In this document: one piece after another, positions 32,645 to 41,351 of the stretch
How positions within the stretch are numbered: position 1 is the stretch's first letter
Layout: each line of letters starts with the position of its first letter
Notes under the pieces: generated by a model
What the model saw: the letters and a program-made list of their open reading frames with translations, nothing else
What the model was told of the DNA's origin: nothing
The model's database searches: none
Origin: Gaiellasilicea sp963749515
GTDB taxonomy: Bacteria > Actinomycetota > Thermoleophilia > Gaiellales > Gaiellaceae
DNA length: 64,000 nucleotides
Assembly (NCBI GenBank): GCA_963749515.1
Contig: CAVVMR010000006.1
Coordinates: 372,001-436,000, forward strand
Direction of reading: 5' to 3'
Translations under genes and position numbers: made by a program

Positions 32645-33941
32645 ACGCCTGCCGAAGTGGGTGATCCTGGCCCTCGTCGTCGCGCTTCCGTTCCACAACC
32701 TGGCGATGGCCATGCTCTGGGACGCCGGTGTCCGGGACACGGCGCTCGACGTGGTCTCGGCGTGGAAGGAGGTGCTGCTCGCGCTCGCGCTCGGCGCGAT
32801 CGTCTGGCGCCGCCGCGGGATCCCTTTCAAGTCGACCTCGACGGACTGGCTCGCGCTCGCGTACACGGCCTTCGTCCTCCTCTACGCGGTGATCCCGCAG
32901 GACTGGCTCGGCGGCGAGGCCTCGGCGCGCGGCATCCTCTTCGGTCTTCGCCACGATCTGACGCCGGTCGCCGCCTACGTCCTGGGTCGCGCGATCACCT
33001 TTTCGCATCGCGACCGCGAGCGCCTCGGCTGGGCGATCCTCGGCGTCGCCGTCGTGGTTGCCACCTGGGGGCTCGTCGACATCTACACCGTCTCGCTCCA
33101 GACCTGGCGCGACTCCGGCGTGCCGGGGTGGTTCGGCGAGCAGCTCGGGCTCGACTACAGCAAGGGCCTCTCCGGCCTGCCGGAGAACTGGGTCTACAAC
33201 CCGGGCGACGAGCGACCGTTGCGCCGGCTCGTCTCCACGTTCCTCAGCCCGCTTGCCACGGCCTACTTGCTGCTCGTCGCGATCCTGCTCGCCGCAACCT
33301 GGCGCGGCAGCCGGTGGCTCCCGTCGCTCACGGCCCTACTTGCGGTCGGCCTGCTCTTCACGTACTCGCGTACCTCGATCGCCGCGCTCGTCGTCGGGCT
33401 CGGGTTCCTCGCCTACGCCCTCCGCACGTGGTGGCCGGTGGCGGCAGCCGCAGTGCTCCTCGCCGCCGCGTTCTTCTTCATCCGGGCCTATCCGGACATC
33501 GCTCCCGAGACCCGGTTCACGCCGGCCGAGCTCGAGATCCAGCGGGCCGGAGGTCAGGTGGAGGAGACAAGCGGCAACCCGCTCGATCCGGGCGAGTCGT
33601 CGTTCGACAGCCACCTCGACAGCCTGCGCGACGGGATCGAGACGGTGGTCGAGCATCCGCAGGGCTACGGGCTCGGCAACTCGGGGGTGACGGCCAAGCG
33701 AACCGGGAGAGAGATCAAGGCGGGGGAGTCGACGTACACGGAGCTCGGAGTCGAGATCGGGCTGCTCGGGATGCTGGCGTTCATCGCCTGGAGCGTCGCG
33801 TTGCTGCGCGTCACGCTCCGGCGCGCCCCGTGGCTGGGCGCCTCGCTCGGCGCTGTTCTCGTGCTCGGGATCCAGACCGACGTGATCGGCGTGCACTGGC
33901 TCGCGTTCGTGCTTTGGGCGCTCGCAGGCGAGCGTGCCTAA
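32637..33941 (+). CDS. O-antigen ligase/polymerase-like membrane protein
   Basis: 434 residues with about 10-12 membrane helices. The large loop with RPLRRLVSTFLSPLATAYLL, FTYSRTSIAALVVGLGFLAY, then GYGLGNSGVTAKR and ESTYTELGVEIGLLGMLAF matches the Wzy_C/O-antigen ligase superfamily (WaaL/Wzy), including the SRT and late G-rich loop. These proteins join or polymerise undecaprenyl-linked glycans outside the membrane. TTG 32637 overlaps the methyltransferase end by 8 nt. Confidence 0.8.
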   Translation: MAERLPKWVILALVVALPFHNLAMAMLWDAGVRDTALDVVSAWKEVLLALALGAIVWRRRGIPFKSTSTDWLALAYTAFVLLYAVIPQDWLGGEASARGILFGLRHDLTPVAAYVLGRAITFSHRDRERLGWAILGVAVVVATWGLVDIYTVSLQTWRDSGVPGWFGEQLGLDYSKGLSGLPENWVYNPGDERPLRRLVSTFLSPLATAYLLLVAILLAATWRGSRWLPSLTALLAVGLLFTYSRTSIAALVVGLGFLAYALRTWWPVAAAAVLLAAAFFFIRAYPDIAPETRFTPAELEIQRAGGQVEETSGNPLDPGESSFDSHLDSLRDGIETVVEHPQGYGLGNSGVTAKRTGREIKAGESTYTELGVEIGLLGMLAFIAWSVALLRVTLRRAPWLGASLGAVLVLGIQTDVIGVHWLAFVLWALAGERA

Positions 33942-33980
33942 AGGCTTTAGTCGTGGCCCTTCGAGGCCGATAGGAGAACG

Positions 33981-36311
33981 GTGGAAGCGGCCCACGACAA
34001 CAGACGCCAGCTTGGCCAGCTCATGGTGGAAGAGGGGATCCTCACCTCAGACCAGCTGACGCAGGCACTTGCTGAGCAGGATCGGACCGGGCAGCCGCTC
34101 GGAGAGATCCTCGTGGAGCTCGGCTTCGCGTCCCCCGGTGCGGTCGCAAACTCGCTTGCGGAGCAGCACGGAGGCCTGCTGAAGACCGAGTACGGCGTCA
34201 GCGCCGGCTTGCGCACAGTGGGCGATGCCGGTCTCGCGAACTCGCCGGTTCGGCCCGTGATCCCGCCGTCTGACGATCGCCATGCGGCCGAGGAGCCCGA
34301 CGGTCAGGACTCGCCCGGGCTTCGCGTGATTCCGCTCTACCCGCCCCCCGTTGACGCCCCGACGGCGGCGGCGGTTCCCGATCCACCGGCACAGATTCCG
34401 AACGCGGACGAGGTGCGCATCGCGGATCTCTCCAAGCGGCTCGACGAGACCGCCGGCCAGCTCCGCGTCAGCCAGCAGGCGCGCGACGCGTTCTCCAAGC
34501 GCGTGAGCGAGCTCGAGGCGCAGCTCGCATCGGGTGCGCCCGGCGACGCGGCTCCCCAGGCCGATCCCGCCCAGGCGGCGCGGATCGAGCAGCTCGAGGC
34601 CCACATTCAGCAGCTCGACGAGCACATCAAGGCTGCAGCAGCCGACCGCGAAAACATCGTGCAGCACTACACCGAGCTCCAGGCCCAGCTTGCCGCCGCT
34701 CAGGCGGCCACACCCGAGCCCGATCCGGCTCAGGCATCCCGCATCCAGGAGCTCGAAGCACAGCTGGCGGCCGCGGCGGTCGATCAGCAGGGGCTCGCCC
34801 AGAGCTTCGCCGAGCTTCAGGCCCAGCTTGCCGCCGCCCAGGCGGCCACACCCGAGCCCGATCCGGCTCAGGCATCCCGCATCCAGGAGCTCGAAGCACA
34901 GCTGGCGGCCGCGGCGGTCGAGCGGCAGGGGCTCGCCGAGAGCGTCACCGAGCTTCAGGCGAGGCTCGGAGAAGCCTCGAGCGCCCGCGACGCGGAGCGC
35001 ACCGAAGCTTCCGCCGGCGTCGAAGCTCGCATCTCGGTGCTCGAGGGTCAGCTCAAGGACGCGGCGCGCGATCGTGCAGTACTCGAGACGCGCACCGCCG
35101 AGCTCCAGGGTGCGCTGCTCGCGGCCGAGCAGGCACGCGCGGGCGAGATTCAGAACGCAGTTGCGGAGGCCCAGGAACGCGTCGCCGAGCTCGAGGCCCA
35201 GCTCAAGCAGGCCGAGGTGAACGCCACGACTGTCCAGAGCGAGACCAGCGAGGCGTCGAACGCCCGAGTCGCCGAGCTGGAGGCCCAGCTCGCGTCAGAG
35301 CAGTCCCGCGTCGGAGAGATCGAGAGCGCGACCGCTGCGGCGGTGGCGCGCGTCGCGGAGCTCGAAGCCCAGCTCCAGCAGGCCGAGCAGAACGCGGCGA
35401 CCGTCCAGAGCGAGACCAGCGAGGCGTCGAACGCTCGAGTCGCAGAGCTCGAGGCACAGCTTGCCGGCGTGCGCCAGGAGCTCGCCGACCGCGATCGGCA
35501 GCTGGCCGAGAAGGCCGAAGAGCACTCCGTGCCGGCCGATTCCGGCGAGCACGACGCAACGATTGCCGGCCTGCGCGCCGAGCTTGCCGACCGTGAGCGC
35601 CAGCTGGCCGAGCGAGCCGCACTGGTCGCGAACGTGGAGCACGAGGCAATGGCCGGACTACGCGACGACCTTGGCGACCGCGACCGGCGGCTGGCCGAGA
35701 ACGTCAACGAGATTGCACGGCTGAACCGCGAGCTGGCCGAGAGCGCCGAGCGCGAGGCGGCGATGACCAGCCTGCGCTCCGAGCTCGCCGAGCGCGACCG
35801 GCAGCTCACCGACAGGGCGCTGCTGGTCGAGAACGTCGAGCACCAGGCGATGGCCGGCCTGCGCGAGGAGCTCGCCGAGCGCGACCGTCAGCTTGCCGAG
35901 ACCGCCGGCCTGCGCGAGGAGCTCGTCGATCGCGACCGGCGTCTGGCCGAGATCGCCGAGGAGATCGCGCAGATGAACCGCGCACACGAGGCGACCGTGA
36001 CGAGCCTGCGCAACGATCTGGTCGAGCGCGAGCTGCGGCTGGCCGAGAGCGTCGACCAGGTCGTGCAGCTGCAACAGCATGCTGTCGAGCCGGTACTCGG
36101 CGACTCCGAGGTCGACGACGAGCGGGCGCACGTCCTCTTCATCCCGACGTCGAGCGGCTACTCGCTGCTCGAGCGCTCCGGCCCGGCTCCGGACATCGGA
36201 GCGACAGTCGAGGTCGACGGCGACTCGGAGAATGCAGGCCACTTCGTCGTCCGCAAGCACGGCCGGCCGGTGCCCGGCGGCCCGCGCTGCGCGTACGTCG
36301 AGCGCGCCTAG
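33981..36311 (+). CDS. large coiled-coil protein with N-terminal MshEN/GspE-N-like domain
   Basis: 776 residues. Residues about 8-65 (RQLGQLMVEEGILTSDQLTQ, then LGEILVELGFASPGAVANSLA) match the MshEN/T2SSE N-terminal domain that binds c-di-GMP or nucleotide in type II/IV pilus ATPases. There is no ATPase domain. A proline-rich linker leads to about 500 residues of unbroken coiled coil built from near-identical repeats (RVAELEAQL, ELADRDRQLAE). The C-terminal ~70 residues (VLFIPTSSGYSLLERSGPAP) are a small globular domain. GTG 33981 has AGGAG upstream. Probably a cytoskeletal or scaffold-type protein responding to a nucleotide signal. Confidence 0.8.
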   Translation: MEAAHDNRRQLGQLMVEEGILTSDQLTQALAEQDRTGQPLGEILVELGFASPGAVANSLAEQHGGLLKTEYGVSAGLRTVGDAGLANSPVRPVIPPSDDRHAAEEPDGQDSPGLRVIPLYPPPVDAPTAAAVPDPPAQIPNADEVRIADLSKRLDETAGQLRVSQQARDAFSKRVSELEAQLASGAPGDAAPQADPAQAARIEQLEAHIQQLDEHIKAAAADRENIVQHYTELQAQLAAAQAATPEPDPAQASRIQELEAQLAAAAVDQQGLAQSFAELQAQLAAAQAATPEPDPAQASRIQELEAQLAAAAVERQGLAESVTELQARLGEASSARDAERTEASAGVEARISVLEGQLKDAARDRAVLETRTAELQGALLAAEQARAGEIQNAVAEAQERVAELEAQLKQAEVNATTVQSETSEASNARVAELEAQLASEQSRVGEIESATAAAVARVAELEAQLQQAEQNAATVQSETSEASNARVAELEAQLAGVRQELADRDRQLAEKAEEHSVPADSGEHDATIAGLRAELADRERQLAERAALVANVEHEAMAGLRDDLGDRDRRLAENVNEIARLNRELAESAEREAAMTSLRSELAERDRQLTDRALLVENVEHQAMAGLREELAERDRQLAETAGLREELVDRDRRLAEIAEEIAQMNRAHEATVTSLRNDLVERELRLAESVDQVVQLQQHAVEPVLGDSEVDDERAHVLFIPTSSGYSLLERSGPAPDIGATVEVDGDSENAGHFVVRKHGRPVPGGPRCAYVERA
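34683..34958 (+). repeat. 138-bp tandem duplication inside the coiled-coil gene
   Basis: Two copies, 34683-34820 and 34821-34958, encode the same 46-residue unit (from AQLAAAQAATPEPDPAQAS to the next ELQ). They are nearly identical at DNA level, so the duplication is recent or maintained by conversion. A second repeat, TVQSETSEASNARVAELEAQ, occurs near 35227 and 35398. Confidence 0.8.
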
Positions 36312-36979
36312 CCGTTCTCCGCTGCCTTCTCGTCCGGCTCGATGATCTCTGTCGCGACGACGGCTGCGCGGCCCTTTCGTGTCCGGCGGCGCGCGCCCGC
36401 GATCGTTCGCTGCAGCTCTCGTTCGTTGCGCGAACGGCGATCGTCGAGCTCCTTCGCCGCAGCCATCAGCTCGTCGGCGCGTCCATCCTCCGAGTAGACC
36501 GAGACGCCGAGCTCGCGGATCTTGGCGTCGCGCTCGCGGCGGAGCTGGAATTGCTCTTTCCGCAGCCGAACGACGTCTCGGCTCGCCTTTGACCAGGTCG
36601 AGATCGACTCGACGGCCACGTCGGCCTCGTCGCGCACGCGGTCGGCCGTGTTCACGCCTGCGCGGGCGAGCCGCGTCTCGGGCCAGCGGCGCGCGCCGGC
36701 GAGAAACGTGGGGAGGAGGCAGGCCGCGATGACGATCGCGATCACGCCGACGACCAGCACTCCCAGTACGACCAGCACGATCCCGGCCGCGAGCAGTGCG
36801 AGCATCACGCCGAAGACGAAGACCGGCGACCCGAGCCCGAAGTACCGTGGCTCGGCGTAGTGAACGTCGATCGGCTCCTCGCGCGGCTCTGGAGCGGCCA
36901 GGTCGGTGCGGCGCCCGCAGGAGGGGCAGAAGGTGGCGTTCTCGGGCAGCTGGCCGCCGCAGTGCGAGCAGGTCTCCAC
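36308..36979 (-). CDS. zinc-ribbon membrane protein with coiled-coil tail
   Basis: 223 residues. The N-terminus is a zinc ribbon with two CxxC pairs (CSHCGGQLPENATFCPSCGR). A long hydrophobic double membrane segment follows (about 50-95, FVFGVMLALLAAGIVLVVLG and on), then a charged helical tail with LRKEQFQLRRERDAKIREL. The function is unknown. It starts at GTG 36979 and ends 4 nt inside the convergent coiled-coil gene. Confidence 0.75.
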   Translation of the reverse strand: METCSHCGGQLPENATFCPSCGRRTDLAAPEPREEPIDVHYAEPRYFGLGSPVFVFGVMLALLAAGIVLVVLGVLVVGVIAIVIAACLLPTFLAGARRWPETRLARAGVNTADRVRDEADVAVESISTWSKASRDVVRLRKEQFQLRRERDAKIRELGVSVYSEDGRADELMAAAKELDDRRSRNERELQRTIAGARRRTRKGRAAVVATEIIEPDEKAAENG

Positions 36980-37032
36980 CTGGCGGTTCTCTCCAGGGCG
37001 TAGCGATCCCTAACCCGGGTATCGTCGCTGCG

Positions 37033-37521
37033 ATGAGTACGATCGATCCGCGTGTCGACATCGGTCACGTTCACCTGAAGGTGGCGGACATCGACCGCTC
37101 ACTCGAGTTCTACGTCGGCGTCCTGGGACTCGAGCTGCAGCAGCGGCTTGGAGACGAGGCCGCATTCATCTCGGCAGGCGGCTACCACCATCACCTGGGG
37201 CTGAACACGTGGCAGAGCAAGGGTGCCTCGCCGCCGCCGCCAGGCCATACGGGGCTCTTCCACACCGCGATCCGCTATCCCGACCGCGTCACGCTCGCCG
37301 ACGCGCTGCGCCGCCTTCTCGACGCGGGTATCCCGCTCACGGGCGCCTCGGATCACGGCGTCAGCGAGGCGCTCTACCTCAACGACCCGGATGGAAACGG
37401 CGTCGAGCTCTACCGTGACCGGCCGCAGGCGGAATGGCCGCGCGACCCGGACGGTGGGGTGGCGATGATGTCGATTCCGCTCGACCTGAACTCGCTGCTC
37501 GCGGAGGCGCCGGATGCCTAG
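37033..37521 (+). CDS. VOC/glyoxalase family metalloenzyme
   Basis: 162 residues. Residues 10-130 form a vicinal-oxygen-chelate domain: IGHVHLKVADIDRSLEFYVG with the first metal His, FHTAIRYPDR with the second, and the ALYLNDPDGNGVELYRDRP signature with the metal Glu. It resembles the CatE-type catechol-2,3-dioxygenase-like group. The substrate is not predictable. TATCGT at 37020-37025 lies 7 nt before ATG 37033, so it is probably leaderless. It overlaps the next gene by 8 nt. Confidence 0.85.
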   Translation: MSTIDPRVDIGHVHLKVADIDRSLEFYVGVLGLELQQRLGDEAAFISAGGYHHHLGLNTWQSKGASPPPPGHTGLFHTAIRYPDRVTLADALRRLLDAGIPLTGASDHGVSEALYLNDPDGNGVELYRDRPQAEWPRDPDGGVAMMSIPLDLNSLLAEAPDA

Positions 37522-37744
37522 GGGCTACATGGAAGGGCCGGCCGCCGACGAGGCCGAGCGCCGGCTCGACGAGCTCGAGCGCCCGGTCGAGGAGGCGCCC
37601 GAGGAGCGGCTCGCCGTGATCGGCTCGACCGCAGACGATCCCGAGAAGCACTTCATAGGCTGGCGCGACGATGTGGACCCTGACGAGCTGTTCGCCTCGG
37701 GTGAGGCGTGGGGTCTGTCGGTGGTTCGTCGCCGGGCCGAATAG
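37514..37744 (+). CDS. small acidic hypothetical protein, 76 aa
   Basis: Not recognised. MPRGYMEGPAADEAERRL leads an acidic helical segment, then RLAVIGSTADDPEKHFIGW and a DVDPDELFASGEAWGLSVV end. ATG 37514 overlaps the VOC gene by 8 nt, so it is coupled. A possible small gene on the other strand overlaps its last 92 nt. Confidence 0.65.
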   Translation: MPRGYMEGPAADEAERRLDELERPVEEAPEERLAVIGSTADDPEKHFIGWRDDVDPDELFASGEAWGLSVVRRRAE

Positions 37745-37841
37745 CCGCTCTCAGCGCCGGCCGCGGCGTTTGCTCCCGTCGTGCTCCGTGGTCGTCGCGC
37801 AGGCGTTCGCTGGCGAAGAGTGAGTGAAGTTCAGGCTGCAC
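37653..37841 (-). CDS. possible small basic protein, 62 aa
   Basis: GTG 37841 has a strong GGAGG four bases upstream on the minus strand. The product begins MQPELHSLFASERLRDDHGARR and becomes Pro/Arg-rich. The start resembles short actinobacterial proteins of unknown function, but GC3 is only moderate and the 3' end lies antisense to the neighbouring gene. Weak call. Confidence 0.3.
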   Translation of the reverse strand: MQPELHSLFASERLRDDHGARREQTPRPALRAAIRPGDEPPTDPTPHPRRTARQGPHRRASL

Positions 37842-37939
37842 GGATCCTCCTTGGCTTGCTTCCACTCGTCTTCACCGTAGGGATTTCTGCCTGGCCAACG
37901 CTCGTTTCGACCGGCACGCGCGTGCGATACAACTAGGGC

Positions 37940-39778
37940 ATGGCAAAAGCCGTAGAGCAGCTCGAGCAGGTGATCATCCGCTTTGCGGGCGATTCGGGCG
38001 ACGGGATGCAGCTCACCGGCGACCGGTTCACGAGCGAGACGGCAATTCTCGGCAACGATCTCTCGACGCTGCCCGACTTCCCGGCAGAGATCCGCGCCCC
38101 CGCAGGCTCGCTTCCGGGCGTCTCGGGCTTCCAGCTCCACTTCGCAGACCACGACATCCTCACGCCCGGCGATGCGCCCAACGTGCTGGTCGCGATGAAC
38201 CCGGCGGCGCTGAAGACGAATGTCGGCGACCTGCCGAAGGGCGGGATGCTGATCGTCGACACCGACACGTTCAAGGAGCGCAACCTGCAGAAGGCGGGCT
38301 ACGAGACGAGCCCGCTCGAGGACGGCTCGCTCGACGACTACCACGTCCACGAGGTCGCGCTGACGTCGATGACGGTCGGCGCGCTGAAGGGGATCGAGGG
38401 GATCACGCCGCGCGAGGCCGAGCGCTCGAAGAACTTCTTCGCGCTCGGGCTGATGAGCTGGCTCTACAACCGGCCGACGGAGGGCACGCTCGAGTTCGTC
38501 GAGAGGAAGTTCGCCAAGCGGCCCGAGATCGCGCAGGCGAACGCGACCGCCTTCAAGGCCGGCTACGCGTACGGCGAGACGTCCGAGGACTTCGCGGTCA
38601 GCTACGAGATCGCACCGGCCAAGATGACGCCCGGTGTGTACCGGCAGATCAGCGGCAACACGGCGCTCGCCTACGGGCTGATCGCCGCCTCGAAGCTCTC
38701 CGGCCTCGACCTGTTCCTGGGTGCGTACCCGATCACGCCGGCAAGCTCGGTCCTGGAGGAGCTTGCGCGGCACAAGTCGTTCGGTGTGCGGACGTTCCAG
38801 GCCGAGGACGAGATCGCCGCGGTCGGCGCGGCGCTCGGCGCGGCCTTCGGCGGCTCCCTTGGCGTCACGACGTCTGCCGGGCCGGGGATCGTGCTCAAGC
38901 AGGAGACGATCGGGCTCGGGATCATGCTCGAGCTGCCGCTGCTGATCCTCGACATCCAGCGCGCAGGCCCCTCGACCGGGATGCCGACGAAGCCCGAGCA
39001 GGCCGACCTGATGATGGTCATGTTCGGGCGCAACTCCGAGAGCCCCGTACCGGTCCTCGCGGCCTCGACGCCGGCGCAGTGCTTCCACGCCGCGATCGAG
39101 GCGGCCCGGATCGCCTTGAAGTACCGCACGCCCGTGTATCTGCTCTCCGACGCCTATCTGGCGAACGGCTCCGAGCCGTGGCTGATCCCGAGCGTGGCCG
39201 ACCTGCCGGACATCTCGACCGAGTTCACAACGTTCAGCGAGGACGAGTTCATGCCGTACGCGCGCGATCCGGAGACGCTCGCGCGGCCGTGGGCCGTCCC
39301 CGGGACGCCCGGGCTCGAGCACCGGATCGGCGGGCTCGAGAAGGCCGACGTCACCGGCTCCATCTCCTACGACCCCGAGAACCACGACCTGATGACCCGC
39401 CTGCGCGCCGCCAAGGTGGCCGGGATCGCGAACGACATCCCGCTGCTCGAGGTCGACGACCCCGACGGCGCGGACACGCTGGTGCTCGGCTGGGGCTCGA
39501 CGTTCGGCCCGATCGGTGCTGCGGTGAAGCGCGTGCGCAGGGCGGGGCACCACGTCGCGCAGGCGCACCTCCACTATCTCAACCCGTTCCCGCGTAACAC
39601 GGGCGATGTGCTGGCCAGCTACGACAAGATCCTGATCCCGGAGATGAACCTCGGCCAGCTGCTGAGACTGATCCGCGCCGAGTTCCTGGTCGACGCGATC
39701 GGCTACAACCGCGTCCGCGGCACCCCGTTCAAGGCGAGCGAGCTCGCCGACGCGATCACGGCGCTGGTGGAGTCGTGA
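37940..39778 (+). CDS. korA: 2-oxoacid:ferredoxin oxidoreductase, fused gamma-alpha subunit
   Basis: 612 residues. The gamma domain comes first (about 8-190: VIIRFAGDSGDGMQLTGDRF, PAEIRAPAGSLPGVSGFQLH), followed by the alpha/pyrimidine-binding domain (LFLGAYPITPASSVLEELAR, FQAEDEIAAVGAALGAAFGG, TSAGPGIVLKQE). It matches KorA of 2-oxoglutarate:ferredoxin oxidoreductase in aerobic actinobacteria. The enzyme oxidatively decarboxylates a 2-oxoacid to its CoA ester and reduces ferredoxin. TACAAC ends 6 nt before ATG 37940. The stop overlaps the next gene (GTGA), starting a four-gene overlapping operon to korB. Confidence 0.92.
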   Translation: MAKAVEQLEQVIIRFAGDSGDGMQLTGDRFTSETAILGNDLSTLPDFPAEIRAPAGSLPGVSGFQLHFADHDILTPGDAPNVLVAMNPAALKTNVGDLPKGGMLIVDTDTFKERNLQKAGYETSPLEDGSLDDYHVHEVALTSMTVGALKGIEGITPREAERSKNFFALGLMSWLYNRPTEGTLEFVERKFAKRPEIAQANATAFKAGYAYGETSEDFAVSYEIAPAKMTPGVYRQISGNTALAYGLIAASKLSGLDLFLGAYPITPASSVLEELARHKSFGVRTFQAEDEIAAVGAALGAAFGGSLGVTTSAGPGIVLKQETIGLGIMLELPLLILDIQRAGPSTGMPTKPEQADLMMVMFGRNSESPVPVLAASTPAQCFHAAIEAARIALKYRTPVYLLSDAYLANGSEPWLIPSVADLPDISTEFTTFSEDEFMPYARDPETLARPWAVPGTPGLEHRIGGLEKADVTGSISYDPENHDLMTRLRAAKVAGIANDIPLLEVDDPDGADTLVLGWGSTFGPIGAAVKRVRRAGHHVAQAHLHYLNPFPRNTGDVLASYDKILIPEMNLGQLLRLIRAEFLVDAIGYNRVRGTPFKASELADAITALVES

Positions 39779-40020
39779 GACCGAAGAAGAAGACTCCGGA
39801 CCAGCGCGGCATCCTGCTGAAGGAGAGGCCCTTCTCCTATCGTGCGCGCCGCGACGGGACGGTGGAGATCCTCTGGAAGGGAAGGCATGCCACGACGCTC
39901 GCGGGGAAGATCGCGGAGCGGTTCCTCGAGGTGGCGCCGGGCGAGGACGAGCAGGGCCAGCAGCTGCTGATGGCGAAGGCGACCGGGAACTTCAAGCGAG
40001 GGAACGAGCGGAAGCGATGA
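39775..40020 (+). CDS. small basic conserved-type protein, 81 aa, between korA and korB
   Basis: Starts at GTG 39775 in a GTGA overlap with korA and ends in an ATGA overlap with the next gene. The product is basic (MRPKKKTPDQRGILLKERP), with a beta-strand stretch RDGTVEILWKGRHATTLAGK and an end MAKATGNFKRGNERKR that looks conserved. No known domain is recognised; the basic termini suggest nucleic-acid binding. Its place inside the kor operon is unusual. Confidence 0.75.
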   Translation: MRPKKKTPDQRGILLKERPFSYRARRDGTVEILWKGRHATTLAGKIAERFLEVAPGEDEQGQQLLMAKATGNFKRGNERKR

Positions 40021-40334
40021 GGAGCCTGCCTCTGATTGTCCCGGACGGCTGCGCGCTCTCGGCCGACGAGCTGGCGGAGCAGGCCGGACGCGTCGCGCGC
40101 CTGCGCCCGTCGGTCGCGAGCGTGGATCGCTCGCGGGACGCGTTGGCCGTCTCCTTCGAGCAGGGCGTCGATCGCGCCCTCCTCGAGCAGGTCATGACGA
40201 CGGAGCAGGGCTGTTGCGCGTTCCTCGCGATCGACTTCGACGATGACGCGCGGGAGCTGTCGGTCGGCGCGCAGGACGAGCAGGGCCGCGAGGTCGTGCG
40301 GCGGTTGGCGGAGTTCTTCGAGGAGGGGCGATGA
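40017..40334 (+). CDS. small cysteine-containing protein, 105 aa, between korA and korB
   Basis: ATG 40017 overlaps the previous stop; the stop overlaps korB (ATGA). The sequence VPDGCALSADELAEQAGRVA is followed by TTEQGCCAFLAIDFDD, an EQxCCxF-type motif seen in small domains of unknown function, and a helical end. The Cys pair could be redox-active or bind metal, but this is not shown. Coupled translation suggests a role with the oxidoreductase. Confidence 0.75.
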   Translation: MRSLPLIVPDGCALSADELAEQAGRVARLRPSVASVDRSRDALAVSFEQGVDRALLEQVMTTEQGCCAFLAIDFDDDARELSVGAQDEQGREVVRRLAEFFEEGR

Positions 40335-41347
40335 GCGAGCCGGGCAACGGGAACGGTGGCGGCGGCGAGGTGCTGAAGCTGACGGCGAAGGACTTCAAGT
40401 CCGACCAGGAGGTGCGGTGGTGCCCGGGCTGCGGCGACTACGCGATCCTGAACGCCGTCCAGTCGTTCATGCCCGAGCTGGGGCTGAAGCGCGAGAACAT
40501 CGTCTTCGTCTCCGGGATCGGCTGCGCCGCGCGCTTCCCGTACTACATGCAGACCTACGGAATGCACTCGATCCACGGGCGCGCGCCGGCGATCGCGACC
40601 GGGCTGAGCGTGTCCCGTCCGGACCTGTCGGTGTGGGTCGTGACGGGAGACGGCGACTCGATGTCGATCGGCGGCAACCACTTGATCCACGCGCTGCGCC
40701 GCAACGTGAACCTGAGGCTGCTGATGTTCAACAACCAGATCTACGGGCTGACGAAGGGCCAGTACTCGCCGACCTCGGAGCTGGGGAAGGTCACGAAGTC
40801 GACGCCGATGGGCTCGCTCGACCACCCGTTCAACCCGCTCTCGCTGGCGATCGGCGCCGAGGCGAGCTTCGTCGCGCGCGCGATCGACACCGACAAGAAG
40901 GAGCTGACCGAGGTGTTGAGGGCGGCGGCGCACCACAAGGGGAGCGCATTCGTCGAGATCTACCAGAACTGCAACATCTACAACGACGGCGCCTTTGACT
41001 TCGTGCGGGAGGAGAAGGAGAACCGGCTGTATCTCAGGCACGGCGAGCCGATCGTGTGGGGCGACAAGGGTGTGCGGCTGCGCGCCGATGGGTCACCGGA
41101 GGTCGTGGCTGCTTCGGAGCCCGGGCTGCTGGTGCACGACGCCCATGCGGCCGAGCCGGCGCATGCGTTCGCGCTCTCCCGGATGACGCAGGAAGTCATC
41201 GGCGCGACGCCGATGGGCGTCTTCCGAGCCGTCGATCGCCCGGTCTATGACGAGCTGATGGCCGAGCAGATCGGCGTCGCGAAGGCGAAGGGCGAAGGCG
41301 AGCTCGCAGCGCTGCTTGGCAGCGGCGACACCTGGTCTATCGCGTAA
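40331..41347 (+). CDS. korB: 2-oxoacid:ferredoxin oxidoreductase, beta subunit
   Basis: 338 residues, the thiamine-diphosphate and [4Fe-4S] binding subunit. CPGCGDYAIL and FVSGIGCAARFPYYMQTYGMH hold cluster/TPP-region cysteines, WVVTGDGDSMSIGGNHLIHAL is the TPP-Mg motif, and FNNQIYGLTKGQYSPTSELG follows as in KorB. It pairs with KorA four overlapping genes upstream. It ends 4 nt before the convergent cyclase gene. Confidence 0.93.
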   Translation: MSEPGNGNGGGGEVLKLTAKDFKSDQEVRWCPGCGDYAILNAVQSFMPELGLKRENIVFVSGIGCAARFPYYMQTYGMHSIHGRAPAIATGLSVSRPDLSVWVVTGDGDSMSIGGNHLIHALRRNVNLRLLMFNNQIYGLTKGQYSPTSELGKVTKSTPMGSLDHPFNPLSLAIGAEASFVARAIDTDKKELTEVLRAAAHHKGSAFVEIYQNCNIYNDGAFDFVREEKENRLYLRHGEPIVWGDKGVRLRADGSPEVVAASEPGLLVHDAHAAEPAHAFALSRMTQEVIGATPMGVFRAVDRPVYDELMAEQIGVAKAKGEGELAALLGSGDTWSIA

Positions 41348-41351
41348 CGCG

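Noticed and set aside
34683..35460. Repeats that could suggest a CRISPR array
   Set aside because: The repeats are in frame and encode coiled-coil units; there are no constant repeats with unique spacers and no cas genes.
37751..39574. 607-codon minus-strand open frame
   Set aside because: Antisense of korA; only the last ~60 codons, in another frame, gave a possible small gene (listed at low confidence).
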